Shown here in pieces: positions 38,832-48,991 of a stretch of DNA of 64,000 bases. Source of the DNA: Bacteriovorax stolpii. Lineage in GTDB: Bacteria; Bdellovibrionota; Bacteriovoracia; Bacteriovoracales; Bacteriovoracaceae. The stretch covers positions 1 through 64,000 of the forward strand of contig CAMASK010000003.1 of the NCBI GenBank assembly GCA_945860895.1, written 5' to 3'. The position numbers and the translations under genes were made by a program. Numbering within the stretch: position 1 is the first letter of the stretch; each line of letters opens with the position of its first letter. The notes under the pieces are model-generated. The model worked only from the letters and a program-made list of their open reading frames with translations. It was not told where the DNA came from and ran no database searches.

Positions 38832-40346
38832 ATGGATGACATAAATTTTCTTCATCAATCATTTGATGGAGCACAAGCTGCAAATAACTTTCCTCCAATC
38901 GTCATTGTTGAGGATGACACACTTCTTGGCATGAGTTTGAAAAAGTATCTCGAACACAGCCTTAAGTTGAAAGTACTTCTGTTTTCAAGTGCAGAAGACT
39001 GCTTGTTGGAATTCGCTAAGAATCACCCACGTGAAAATCCTTTCTGTTTGGTCTCAGATATTAGTCTTGAGAATGGCTCAGACGGGCTTTTGTTAATCGA
39101 CATTTTGAAAGAAAAGGGCTTTGAGTTTGTTTCTATTGTTATGACTGGATTTGCCAGCATTGAAACTGCCATTGCTGCTACTAAAAAAGGATGTTTTCAT
39201 TATTTAACTAAGCCTTTCGAACTTGAAAATTTAAAGATGCTTGTAATTCAAGCACTTCAGACAAAACTTTCTACTAATCTTCCTGTTGATATCATGAACG
39301 AAGGTGTGAATATTTTTGCTGATGGTCCTCGTCGTATGCCATCTAAGCTTAAGATTGATCGTCCAACTGTTGAAGATACTTTTGAAGGCATGATTGGTCG
39401 CTCGCGAATAATGAAAGATGTTTTCGAGAGAATTATTAAGGTTGCCAAGACTGATTCAACGATTCTTATCATGGGACCTTCTGGAACAGGTAAGGAGCTG
39501 GTGGCTTCTGCGATTCATAAATTATCTAATCGTCATCAGAAAAACCGTATTTCAGTTAACTGCGGTGCTATACCGGGTGAGCTTCTTGAGACTGAACTCT
39601 TTGGTCACGTAAAAGGTTCTTTTACTGGGGCCATTTCTAATCGCAAAGGTCGTTTTGAGTTAGCTCAGGGTGGATCAATCTTTTTAGATGAAATTGGCGA
39701 TATGCCAGCACTACTTCAGGTAAAGTTACTGCGTGTTCTTCAAGAGCGCCAGATTGAGCCTGTGGGCTCAACCGAGAATTTACCAATTGACGTGCGCGTG
39801 ATTGCTGCCACTCATAGGGATTTAGAAAAAGCTGTGAATGAAGGTAAGTTTCGCGAAGATTTATTTTACCGTTTGAACGTCATTCCTATAAGAATGCCAG
39901 CACTGAAAGAGCGTCGTGAAGATATTCCTCTTTTGATTTCTCACTTCCTGGATAGATTTGTTTCGGCCGATAGATCAAATGAAATCAGCTTCGCATCTCT
40001 AACCATGGACTTGCTGCTTGGTTATGACTGGCCTGGAAACGTGCGTGAGCTTGAAAACGTAATTGAGCGCTTAGTAATTCTTCGTGGAGGAAATGAAATC
40101 CTCCCTGAGGATCTACCTGCGAAGATTTTCAGGTCAAATCCACTTGCTACTCAAACTTATAAAACATTGTTTGAGCTGCCGGATTTAGGTGTAGATTTGA
40201 AGCAAATCCTCTCTGATATTGAGGACTCTTTGATCCTTCAGGCGATGAATCGCACTCGAGGCAATAAGAATCAAGCCTCGAAGTTGTTGACCTTGAATAG
40301 GACAACCTTGATCGAGAAGATGAAGAAAAAGAATTTAGAACTATAA
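38832..40346 (+). CDS. sigma-54-dependent response regulator (REC-AAA+-Fis HTH)
   Basis: REC (IVIVEDDTLLGMSLKKYL), GPSGTGKE, GSFTGA, GGSIFLDEIGDMP, Fis-type C-terminus; ATG 38832 with GGAGGAAAC RBS preferred over 38811. Confidence 0.92.
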   Translation: MDDINFLHQSFDGAQAANNFPPIVIVEDDTLLGMSLKKYLEHSLKLKVLLFSSAEDCLLEFAKNHPRENPFCLVSDISLENGSDGLLLIDILKEKGFEFVSIVMTGFASIETAIAATKKGCFHYLTKPFELENLKMLVIQALQTKLSTNLPVDIMNEGVNIFADGPRRMPSKLKIDRPTVEDTFEGMIGRSRIMKDVFERIIKVAKTDSTILIMGPSGTGKELVASAIHKLSNRHQKNRISVNCGAIPGELLETELFGHVKGSFTGAISNRKGRFELAQGGSIFLDEIGDMPALLQVKLLRVLQERQIEPVGSTENLPIDVRVIAATHRDLEKAVNEGKFREDLFYRLNVIPIRMPALKERREDIPLLISHFLDRFVSADRSNEISFASLTMDLLLGYDWPGNVRELENVIERLVILRGGNEILPEDLPAKIFRSNPLATQTYKTLFELPDLGVDLKQILSDIEDSLILQAMNRTRGNKNQASKLLTLNRTTLIEKMKKKNLEL

Positions 40347-40351
40347 ATAAT

Positions 40352-40376
40352 AGCCACCTTAGGGTGGCTTTTTTTG
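40352..40376 (+). terminator. Rho-independent terminator
   Basis: AGCCACC-ttag-GGTGGCT followed by T-run. Confidence 0.88.
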
Positions 40377-40524
40377 CCTTTTGTTAAGGCAATGTCAAGA
40401 ATGTCAGGCCACGATCACGATTCTGTTAATTCTCCTTCCCCCCCCTTTTTTATCTTTTTAGAGTTCGCTACAAGGCATTCACACAAGTGAACTAAAACTT
40501 AAAATCTCATTAAAGGAGAAAATT

Positions 40525-40974
40525 ATGAAAATGTTTTTTATCGCTCTTGCTTTAGTAGTAGCTGCTGCAGCTTCTCAAGCTGGCGAAATCAAAGTTAAAT
40601 CAATCAGTCAGTACGTGCTTTATGGTTCTTCAACTGCAACGCCATCTTTTGCTGTAAATCCTTCAATGGGCCGCGCTTGGATTGAAGTAACTGTTACATC
40701 GAATGATCCAGAAGGTGGAATTTCTGAAGTTGAACAGATTAAAATCCCAGGTCTTTCATTCGATGCTCAGACAAATTCAATCAATATTGATTTTGAAGGT
40801 AAAATTACAACTTGTGCTGAATTGAAAACAACTGGTCGCTCAATCTTCCGTCATACAACAATCAAGATGACTCCTAATTGTAAGTTTGAAGGTCGTTGGA
40901 GAAAATTTAGTTACGATAATGGATTTGAAATTAAAAAGACTGCAGCCTATGAAATCTTTCTCATTGTAGAATAA
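40525..40974 (+). CDS. small secreted protein
   Basis: Signal peptide MKMFFIALALVVAAAASQAG; RBS aaaggag. Confidence 0.65.
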   Translation: MKMFFIALALVVAAAASQAGEIKVKSISQYVLYGSSTATPSFAVNPSMGRAWIEVTVTSNDPEGGISEVEQIKIPGLSFDAQTNSINIDFEGKITTCAELKTTGRSIFRHTTIKMTPNCKFEGRWRKFSYDNGFEIKKTAAYEIFLIVE

Positions 40975-41091
40975 TATTTTCGTGGAAAGGGGTCACACTG
41001 GCCCCTTGCAAAAACAGCTTCATAACTATACCGATTTTAGCGGTTAATAATAATTTTTATTAAGTTACTGTAATCGTTCTAGTGCCAAATT

Positions 41092-41119
41092 TTCTGTCAA
41101 TTACTCGACAGAATTTTTT
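41092..41119 (+). terminator. hairpin plus T-run
   Basis: TTCTGTC-aattactc-GACAGAA-TTTTTT. Confidence 0.55.
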
Positions 41120-41239
41120 GCCTATGGGAAAAATATGTCTTTTGGATTTTAAAAACTGAGTTACACTGAAAAAGAGGTAGGTAAAAATGACCATAAGATG
41201 TGGTCACCTCGATTGATGAAAGACAGGAAGTCTTCCAGA

Positions 41240-43942
41240 ATGAAAAAAATGTTTTTGCTTTTTATGACACTCTTTGCTGCCAGCGCGTTTAGCGCAGCTT
41301 CTGTATTAGCTGATATCTTTAATCAAGAAACATTCAAAACACACATCCGCTGGAATCTTCTGGTTCCCAAAGATCAATTCTTTATAAATAAAAAAGAAAG
41401 TACGTTGTTTATTGAAACTGTCAATTTAGAATTGTTTGAACGCTTGACACTAGAATTGACTAAGGTTGAAACTAATAGTCAGTTTATGGAGAGTATCTCC
41501 TTTTCTAAAGCAAATTTTCCGGCGATTGCCGCCACTATTACTGTTAAATTAAAAAATCCTTCAGTGGAGTTATTTTCTTTTTATCGTGATGCTGACAAAA
41601 AATACATTCTCGATTTTTGGATCAATACAGATTTAATTTCTGAAAAAAATGCAGTTTATCAAAAGCCACTGCCTTTACCTATGGCTCAAGAGCCCATAAT
41701 GGAGCTGAAGAAAGCTATTGCCACTAAGGCAAAGGCTAAGAATCCCCTGGCTCCTCGTAAGGGAGGCATTCTACCTATTCTAGAGGTTGACCAAGACTTA
41801 ATTGATGAAAAGATGCCAAACCCTGGTTATAAAGACTTCAGATATGGTGCAAGTTTCATTTGGGACTATCGCCCAATGATTCCTCAAATTGAAAAAGATA
41901 TTAATCTTGCTTCTAAAATTCCTGATTCTCTTTATCAAATTAAAGACCGCGACAATTTAGATGATCCTAAAGAAGCCCACATGCAACTCACGATTAATTT
42001 TTATCGTGAAGAGAAATGGGGCTTGATGAATAAATCAATTACGTTTTATGAGAAGAAATATGGTCGTGACAAAAATGCTGTAACAAACGAGTTTCTTAGG
42101 GCCAACGCCTTGTTAAAAGTGAATATTGCCAAGCCAAACCGTGGAATCACGCAGTCTGCGATGGTAATTATTTCTAATATCAAAGAAATGACTGATGATT
42201 ACGAATTGAAATCGGCCATTCTACGTTATCTCATTCAGTACAGTGTAGATATGAAGGATCATGTCAGGACGCTGGAACTCGCAAAACAACTTTTTGTAGA
42301 GGCCAGAGGCGAATTCGATCAAACCATGGTGATCCAATCCGCACTAACGATCCTTCATGCACTGGCCGAATTAAAGCAAGTTGAAAAAATTGAAGAATTT
42401 TTATCCGATAAAAAATTGGCGAGCATTCTTCCCTCTCAAATGGGAATTGCTTACACCACCTTTGCTCTACTATCTAGAGATGAGACCAAAGAGATTATCA
42501 AGCGTTATAACTCAGTTGCAAAGTCGCTGGTCAAGCCCATTCATCCAGCCATTTTATACAATGTAGCTGAGAGTTATTTTCGTCGTGCTGATTATGTTTC
42601 AGCTGCTAAAATTTTCGATGAATTTCTTGCTACTTATTCTTATCTTCTGCAGGCACCTTTTGCTCGCCTCAGACTCGCCCTGAGTTATGAGCTTTTGGAT
42701 CGAAATGTTGATGAAAACCTCATACTTTACAAAAATGCCATTGATCGTTCTACCGATGCAGCTGCGCGCTTTGAAGCTAAGCTTCGATATGTAGCTTTAA
42801 GAGTTGGTCGCAAGATTAATGTGAATGAGTCTGATAGAGAAACTGAAATTTTTCTTGAACAATCTCCTGATGAAACTAAAGCCATGAGTGCAGATCTTCG
42901 CAAACTCCTTTGGCTTGTTCGTTTGAGAATTTTTATTGCCAATAAAGAATATGAAAAGGCTTTGGCGTACCTTACCTCGATTCCTCTTGATTCAATTAAA
43001 CCAGGTGATAGAAAAGTATTTGAAGCCGATGGAGCAGAAATCATATTTGGAATTATTAAAGATTCTTACTTTAAAGAAGACTACACCAAGGTCGTCAAGG
43101 TTTGGGAAGTTTATAATAGTAAGTATGAAGCTAAAGTGGCTAAAGACCTTTATATCAATTTTGTTGTTTGTGATTCTTTTATTAAGCTTGGATTATATAA
43201 GAGTTATGACCGTGCATTGGAGAATTTCAAAGCTGTACAAGGTGAAGAGAAGAGACTCTTTCCAATTTGGGTTGAGCGAGTTAAATCTATAAATCTATCT
43301 GAGTCAGTGGAAGAATTAGAGATGATCAGAATGGTGGCAGATAAGGACTGGCAAGGTGCCAGCGACAAACTGGCCACATATCCAGTGTCACTTAGGGACT
43401 CATTAAATTATCCATTTTACAGGGGTCTGATCCATTTTAATCAGAAAAACTACTCCGAAGCGGTGTTGGAATTTGAAAAAGTACTGATTAATCAGAACAA
43501 AAATAATCAATTAACACCGAGACAAACAGCTGACCTATTAATGGGTTATGTGGATTCCTTGTATCAGTTGAAAGACCAGGATCGCTTTAAGACAGTAGTG
43601 CGTGCTTTAAGTTCTGACATTAATAATTCAAAGTCGGCACCGATCTTGAATGTTTCTGAGCGAGTCAACTACCTCCTCATCGAGTCATTCGCTGGAGAGG
43701 CAAATCCAGAATGGAAGGAGCTCGAGATGATGACAGGAAAGTTTAGAGAAAAATTTCAAAAATCTCCTTACACTGCGCGAATTGGATACCTTTACGGGTT
43801 ATCATTAATAAAGAACTCGCGCACAAGAGAAGGCAAAGAAGTTCTTAGTCTTTTAACAAAAGATGAAAATGTTCCTCTTCATATTAAGGAAATGTGTAGA
43901 AGTGAATTAGCGACAATGCAATTGCTAGAAAAGAAATTATAA
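41240..43942 (+). CDS. large secreted/periplasmic TPR protein preceding flagellar operon
   Basis: Signal-like N-terminus MKKMFLLFMTLFAASAFSA, multiple TPR-like repeats (AAKIFDEFLATYSYLLQAPFARLRLA); start at 41240 has AGGAAG RBS. Confidence 0.7.
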   Translation: MKKMFLLFMTLFAASAFSAASVLADIFNQETFKTHIRWNLLVPKDQFFINKKESTLFIETVNLELFERLTLELTKVETNSQFMESISFSKANFPAIAATITVKLKNPSVELFSFYRDADKKYILDFWINTDLISEKNAVYQKPLPLPMAQEPIMELKKAIATKAKAKNPLAPRKGGILPILEVDQDLIDEKMPNPGYKDFRYGASFIWDYRPMIPQIEKDINLASKIPDSLYQIKDRDNLDDPKEAHMQLTINFYREEKWGLMNKSITFYEKKYGRDKNAVTNEFLRANALLKVNIAKPNRGITQSAMVIISNIKEMTDDYELKSAILRYLIQYSVDMKDHVRTLELAKQLFVEARGEFDQTMVIQSALTILHALAELKQVEKIEEFLSDKKLASILPSQMGIAYTTFALLSRDETKEIIKRYNSVAKSLVKPIHPAILYNVAESYFRRADYVSAAKIFDEFLATYSYLLQAPFARLRLALSYELLDRNVDENLILYKNAIDRSTDAAARFEAKLRYVALRVGRKINVNESDRETEIFLEQSPDETKAMSADLRKLLWLVRLRIFIANKEYEKALAYLTSIPLDSIKPGDRKVFEADGAEIIFGIIKDSYFKEDYTKVVKVWEVYNSKYEAKVAKDLYINFVVCDSFIKLGLYKSYDRALENFKAVQGEEKRLFPIWVERVKSINLSESVEELEMIRMVADKDWQGASDKLATYPVSLRDSLNYPFYRGLIHFNQKNYSEAVLEFEKVLINQNKNNQLTPRQTADLLMGYVDSLYQLKDQDRFKTVVRALSSDINNSKSAPILNVSERVNYLLIESFAGEANPEWKELEMMTGKFREKFQKSPYTARIGYLYGLSLIKNSRTREGKEVLSLLTKDENVPLHIKEMCRSELATMQLLEKKL

Positions 43943-43976
43943 TCCACGAACCCAATAACAACGGACAGGAGGTCTA

Positions 43977-44918
43977 ATGTTAACTCAAGGTTTAGTACTC
44001 GTAGGTAATCACCCTAAATTCAACACCACTCTTGAAATGGCTCGTAATGTAGCTGTTACCAAGACTCCTATCTTAATTTTAGGAGAAACTGGATCAGGGA
44101 AAAAAGCTATTGGAGCTTACATTCATCAGAATTCAGCTCGCAAAAATGCCAAGCTTGAAATCGTAGATTGTAGCCTTGATACACAAACTGTTGAGAAGAT
44201 CGTCCTGGGTTTTCGTGATGATGAAACTGGTCGTTTCAACCGTGGCGTTTTAGAAGTTGCCAATGGTGGTACGGTAATATTTTCCAATGTTGACGCACTG
44301 GATGAAGTTTTTCAGAAACGCCTCTATACTATCCTTCAAGAGCTGCCTGATTATGAATTAGATGTCCGCGTACTTGCTACTTCTTCTAAGAATCTTTCAA
44401 AGTTGGTTGGTGCAGGTAAGTTCTCTCGTGCTCTTTATACTTATTTTAGCGGAGCGCAGATCGATATGATCTCTCTTCGTGAAAGAGGAACAGACGTGGA
44501 ATTGATTGCTCGTCATTTCATTAATGAGTATGCCTCAGAAAATTCTTCTGGCGAACTTTCACTTTGCGAAGAAGCTGCTCGCAAACTTTCTGATTACAAC
44601 TGGAACCAAAATCTAATCGAACTTCGTTCTTTCATCCGTAAGACTCTTACAAATATGGAAGGGAGAACTCTTGATCTTGCTGCCATTGAAAATGGTGAGC
44701 GTAAAGTTGAATTCAAATCATCTGAAATTGATGAGGATGGATTCAAACTGATGTCCTTGAAAGAAGCTGAAAAGCTGTTGATCAAGAAAGCATTAGTATT
44801 TACTTCTGAAAACAGAACACAAGCTGCAAAAATTCTTGGTGTTTCTATTCGTACACTCAGAAATAAGATCAATGAGTATAGAGGCGAAGGCGCAACTTAC
44901 TTTATTAATTTAAGATAA
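43977..44918 (+). CDS. degenerate NtrC-family AAA+ / Fis-HTH protein
   Basis: Walker A GETGSGKKAIG and Fis HTH NRTQAAKILGVSIRTLRNKI present; GAFTGA loop and Walker B DE absent. Confidence 0.8.
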   Translation: MLTQGLVLVGNHPKFNTTLEMARNVAVTKTPILILGETGSGKKAIGAYIHQNSARKNAKLEIVDCSLDTQTVEKIVLGFRDDETGRFNRGVLEVANGGTVIFSNVDALDEVFQKRLYTILQELPDYELDVRVLATSSKNLSKLVGAGKFSRALYTYFSGAQIDMISLRERGTDVELIARHFINEYASENSSGELSLCEEAARKLSDYNWNQNLIELRSFIRKTLTNMEGRTLDLAAIENGERKVEFKSSEIDEDGFKLMSLKEAEKLLIKKALVFTSENRTQAAKILGVSIRTLRNKINEYRGEGATYFINLR

Positions 44919-44947
44919 ATAGTTTTTTAATTGTTTAAGGCAATCAC

Positions 44948-45355
44948 ATGGATGTGAATGACAAGACACTAAAAGCACTTACGACCGCGCTGAACTTTCG
45001 GGAGATGCGCCAGGAGTTGATCTCCTCCAACGTCGCCAATGCTAATACGCCAGGATTCAAAGCCAAAAAAATGGACTTTGAAGAGGCGCTAGCTCGAGCA
45101 CTGGATGTTGACGGTAATATGGGCATGAATGTGACTGATGGGCGTCATCACAATGTTGGTAATGGTGGCTTTAATAATTTAGAACCGGAAATTTATGATA
45201 ATCCAAATGGAGTCGTGAGTGAAAATGGAAACACGGTAGATGTTGAAGCTGAAATGGCCCAGATGGCAGAGAATAAATTGATGTATGATGCCCTGGTTCA
45301 GCTGATCAATAAAAAGATGGGTATTATGAAATACGCCATTAATCAAGAGAAATAA
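44948..45355 (+). CDS. flgB: flagellar basal-body rod protein FlgB
   Basis: ISSNVANANTPGFKAKKMDFEEAL and FlgB C-terminus. Confidence 0.93.
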   Translation: MDVNDKTLKALTTALNFREMRQELISSNVANANTPGFKAKKMDFEEALARALDVDGNMGMNVTDGRHHNVGNGGFNNLEPEIYDNPNGVVSENGNTVDVEAEMAQMAENKLMYDALVQLINKKMGIMKYAINQEK

Positions 45356-45367
45356 CAGAGGTAAGAG

Positions 45368-45808
45368 ATGGATTTACTCTCAAGTCTTAGAATTAGTTCA
45401 AGTGGTCTGGCAGCGCAGAGAAAGAGAATGGAAGCCCATTCTTCTAACATTGCAAATGCTCAGACAACTAGAACAGCTGAGGGTGGACCTTATCGAAGAA
45501 AAGAAGTGGTATTTGGTTCTGAGCCTGAGCGTGATTCATTTTCAGAAATTTTGGAAGGTGAATTAGCTGAAAATGCTCAGACCGTTCATGCTACTGAAGT
45601 TGTACATTCTGATAAAGTGATTTTTAAGCATGATCCAAGCCATCCTGATGCCAATGCTGAAGGATATGTAGCTATGCCAGATATAAATCCAATGGTGGAA
45701 ATGGCAAACATGATTGAAGCTCAACGAGCTTATGAATCAAACGTAACGGCAATCAACACGACAAAACAAATGGCAACTAAGACTTTAGAAATTGGCCGTG
45801 GTAACTAA
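45368..45808 (+). CDS. flgC: flagellar basal-body rod protein FlgC
   Basis: SSLRISSSGLAAQRKRMEAHSSNIANAQT; MVEMANMIEAQRAYESNVTAI. Confidence 0.94.
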   Translation: MDLLSSLRISSSGLAAQRKRMEAHSSNIANAQTTRTAEGGPYRRKEVVFGSEPERDSFSEILEGELAENAQTVHATEVVHSDKVIFKHDPSHPDANAEGYVAMPDINPMVEMANMIEAQRAYESNVTAINTTKQMATKTLEIGRGN

Positions 45809-45831
45809 GATATTTTAACAAGGATTGAACC

Positions 45832-46191
45832 ATGTCGATTAAAGACATTACTAGCTTTCAGAAAACTCTTGGGAATGCAGATGCCAAGGGCTGGAGCCGT
45901 GCGGTCGATAATGACTTTGGTGGAAATTTTAATATTGAAGGTGCTCCATCAGTTGGTGAGACTGGTGATGCTAAATCTTTTGGGGATTTCTTAAAAGATT
46001 CAATTGGCAAGGTGAATGCATTACAAGGGGACGCGAACATTGCCATGGAAAAATTGGCAAGTGGTGAGAGTCAGAATCTGCATGAAACATTGCTTGCGGT
46101 CGAGAAAGCGGATATCGCTTTCAGAACGATGAACCAGGTACGCACGAAAGTAATCGATGCATACCGTGAAATCATGAAAATGCAGATATAA
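45832..46191 (+). CDS. fliE: flagellar hook-basal body complex protein FliE
   Basis: SFGDFLKDSIGKVNALQGDANIAMEKLASGESQNLHETLLAVEKADIAFRTMNQVRTKVIDAYREIMKMQI. Confidence 0.93.
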   Translation: MSIKDITSFQKTLGNADAKGWSRAVDNDFGGNFNIEGAPSVGETGDAKSFGDFLKDSIGKVNALQGDANIAMEKLASGESQNLHETLLAVEKADIAFRTMNQVRTKVIDAYREIMKMQI

Positions 46192-46224
46192 GCTCAATTT
46201 GTTATATGAATCAGGAGGATTCAG

Positions 46225-47913
46225 TTGGATAAATTCTTTACGCAGATCACACAGAACTTCACGGACTTCTTTAAGTCATTAGACATGACCAGAAGAATAG
46301 GACTGATTGGTATTTCGTTCGTCGTGATAGCTCTTATGGGCGCCATCCTGATCTGGGCCGGTAAAACCAATTACAAGGTCCTCTATACTGACTTAACTAA
46401 GGATGATGCCGCAGTTATTTCAAGAATGCTTGAAGAAGGTAAAATTTCATATCAAGTTAAAGATGACGGTAAAACTATTCTCGTATCTGAAGATATGGTT
46501 GAGATCTGGCGTTTAGAAATTGCTAAAAAAGGTGTTAACTTCACCGGTACGGTGGGATACGAAGTTTTTGATAAACAATCTTTCGGAACAACTTCATTTG
46601 TACAAAAAATTAACAAGCAAAGAGCTCTCGAAGGAGAGTTAGTAAAAACGATTATGCACATTAAGGGCGTTACCCGCGCTCGTATTCACTTATCAATTCC
46701 AGAATCATCACCATTTGTTTCTGAAAGAAAGCCACCTAGTGGTTCGGTTGTTTTAGATATTGAACGTGGCGTAACAATGACGAATGATGAAATCAAAGGT
46801 GTACAGTCTCTTGTGAGTTCAGCTGTTGATGGGATGAGATCGCACAATGTTGTCGTTATTGATTCTCGCGGTAAAAAATTATCTGAAAATGACGGCGATC
46901 AAATGTCTACCGAAACAGCTAATCGTATTGCTCTTGAAACAAGATTGAATTCTCAATATGAAAAGAAAGTGGAAGAAATTCTTTCACGTGTAATTGGTGA
47001 AGGTAAGGTTATAGCAAAAGTATCACTTAAGATGGATTTTACTGAAAAAGTTGAAACACAAACATCTTATGATGGTGAGAACTCTGCCATGGTTTCTGAA
47101 GTCCGAAATGAGCAGAAAATGGTTGGAGTTCGTCCTTCTCCTCAGGGTATTCCGGGTGCAAGATCAAATTTACCTGGTGAAGCGCCACAGCCAGGGATTC
47201 CTGAAACAAGAAACGATGTCGATAAGTCTTTAGTCACTAGAAATATGGCAGTGCCAACGATTGTGACGAAATCTAAAAAACCAACGGCAGAAATTTCAAA
47301 TATCTCAGTAGCAGTGATGGTAGATGGTAAAAAAGTTCCTGTTCTCTCTAAAGACGGGAATCCCATGGTTAACGATGACGGCGTTAACATAACTAAGTAT
47401 CAGGCGTGGTCAGAAGAAGAACTTCAAAATTTTCAACAAATTGTTTCCAGTTCACTTGGTATCAATGTTAATCGTGGTGACAAACTCGTTATTAAGAACA
47501 TGGAATTTGCCACTGAAGATCTGAATGAAATGGAAGCCATAATGAGAGCACGTGAGAATCGTGAGCTTATGAAGAACATTACAAAGTACCTGATGATTGG
47601 TGCAATCATCTCATTATTCTTCTTCATGGTTGTAAGACCATTCATTCAATGGCTTACTGAGAACTCAGTTGAGTCGATAGAAGACTTTTTGCCAAAAACA
47701 ATTGAAGAACTTGAGAAACTTCAGGCGCATCAACGCTTGCCTGGCCTTGAAGATCTCTTGCCTTCCATTGAGGACAAGTTAAATCCCGAGAAGATTGAGG
47801 GGAATATGTTACGGGAGAAGATTATTTCTCTGGTTGAAGCTAACCCAGGTAAGGCCGCTCAGGTGATTCATGATATGATTCACATAACAGACGGCCAGAA
47901 AGAAATTGCTTAA
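46225..47913 (+). CDS. fliF: flagellar MS-ring protein FliF
   Basis: YKVLYTDLTKDDAAVISRMLEEGKISY, RALEGELVKTIMHIKGVTRARIHLSIPE; TTG start with AGGAGGA RBS. Confidence 0.95.
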   Translation: MDKFFTQITQNFTDFFKSLDMTRRIGLIGISFVVIALMGAILIWAGKTNYKVLYTDLTKDDAAVISRMLEEGKISYQVKDDGKTILVSEDMVEIWRLEIAKKGVNFTGTVGYEVFDKQSFGTTSFVQKINKQRALEGELVKTIMHIKGVTRARIHLSIPESSPFVSERKPPSGSVVLDIERGVTMTNDEIKGVQSLVSSAVDGMRSHNVVVIDSRGKKLSENDGDQMSTETANRIALETRLNSQYEKKVEEILSRVIGEGKVIAKVSLKMDFTEKVETQTSYDGENSAMVSEVRNEQKMVGVRPSPQGIPGARSNLPGEAPQPGIPETRNDVDKSLVTRNMAVPTIVTKSKKPTAEISNISVAVMVDGKKVPVLSKDGNPMVNDDGVNITKYQAWSEEELQNFQQIVSSSLGINVNRGDKLVIKNMEFATEDLNEMEAIMRARENRELMKNITKYLMIGAIISLFFFMVVRPFIQWLTENSVESIEDFLPKTIEELEKLQAHQRLPGLEDLLPSIEDKLNPEKIEGNMLREKIISLVEANPGKAAQVIHDMIHITDGQKEIA

Positions 47914-47941
47914 TTTTTTGATATAGATTCAAGGAGCATAT

Positions 47942-48976
47942 GTGGCCGAAGAACAAAATTTAGATCCTGAAGTGCAATACGCGCTTCTGTCCGGACAGGA
48001 GAAAGCCGCAATTCTATTATCTGCACTTGGTCCAACCACAACTAAGTTAATTTTTAAACACATGAAAGACAATGACGTTAAACGCATGATTAATTCAATG
48101 TCGAGTATTTCAAAGTCACCAATTTGGATGGTAAAGAAAGTGCTGGGAGAATTTTATTCTTTCATAAATGAAGATGCCGATCTCTTATTCTCAGAGAATA
48201 AAGGCCGAGACTTCATCCTTGGTACTTTAGGTGAAGATCGCGCTAAACAGCTTCTCGGTCAGATTGTGGATGTTGGAAACAACAATACACTCGAGTCTCT
48301 TGAACTCGTGGATACTAGAACTCTTGCGAACTTCCTTATCAATGAGCATCCTCAGACGATTGCACTTATTTGTGCTCACTTACCAGTGGATAAAAAAGTG
48401 GATGTTCTTCGTAAATTGCCTGAAGGACTTCAGGCTGAAGTTGTTCTTCGTGTAGCTAATCTCGATTTTGTTTCGCCAGAACTAATCGCACAATTGGATG
48501 ACGTTCTAAAAACTGAACTTTCTACCCTTGGATCAATTGATACAAAACAGCTTGGTGGTGTTGAACCAATCGCTGACATGCTCAATCTCATGGATAAAAA
48601 TACTGAGAAGAACATCATGTCACGTGTTGAAGAAAAAGATCCTGAACTCGCTGAAGAGATCAGAAAACTTATGTTCGTTTTCGAAGATATTATCTACGTA
48701 GATGATCGAGGTATTCAAGAGCTTCTTAAGAATGTGGATAACACAAAACTTGTCACTGCTCTCAAAACTGCTCCAGATGACGTAAAAGCGAAGCTCTTTA
48801 AAAATATGTCAAACCGTGCAGCGAGTCTTCTTAAGGAAGATCTTGATGCCTTGGGACCAACGAAAATTTCCGATGTAGAAAAAGCTCAGCAGGAAATCGT
48901 TATGAAACTTAAAGATCTTGAAGCTAAAGGTAAAGCATTTATTGCTCGTGGTGGCGAAGGCGACGCTTTCGTTTAA
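47942..48976 (+). CDS. fliG: flagellar motor switch protein FliG
   Basis: EKAAILLSALGPTTTKLIFKHM, NEHPQTIALICAHLPVDKKVDVLRKLPEGLQAEVVLRVA; GTG start. Confidence 0.95.
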   Translation: MAEEQNLDPEVQYALLSGQEKAAILLSALGPTTTKLIFKHMKDNDVKRMINSMSSISKSPIWMVKKVLGEFYSFINEDADLLFSENKGRDFILGTLGEDRAKQLLGQIVDVGNNNTLESLELVDTRTLANFLINEHPQTIALICAHLPVDKKVDVLRKLPEGLQAEVVLRVANLDFVSPELIAQLDDVLKTELSTLGSIDTKQLGGVEPIADMLNLMDKNTEKNIMSRVEEKDPELAEEIRKLMFVFEDIIYVDDRGIQELLKNVDNTKLVTALKTAPDDVKAKLFKNMSNRAASLLKEDLDALGPTKISDVEKAQQEIVMKLKDLEAKGKAFIARGGEGDAFV

Positions 48977-48991
48977 GAGGTTGAATAGATT

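Noticed and set aside
40981-41010. Hairpin AAGGGG...CCCCTT after 40974
   Set aside because: Plausible terminator stem but no T-tract; not listed separately.
43940-44947. Sigma-54 (-24/-12) promoter before flgB or the degenerate AAA gene
   Set aside because: Searched by eye for TGGCAC-N5-TTGC; no convincing match.
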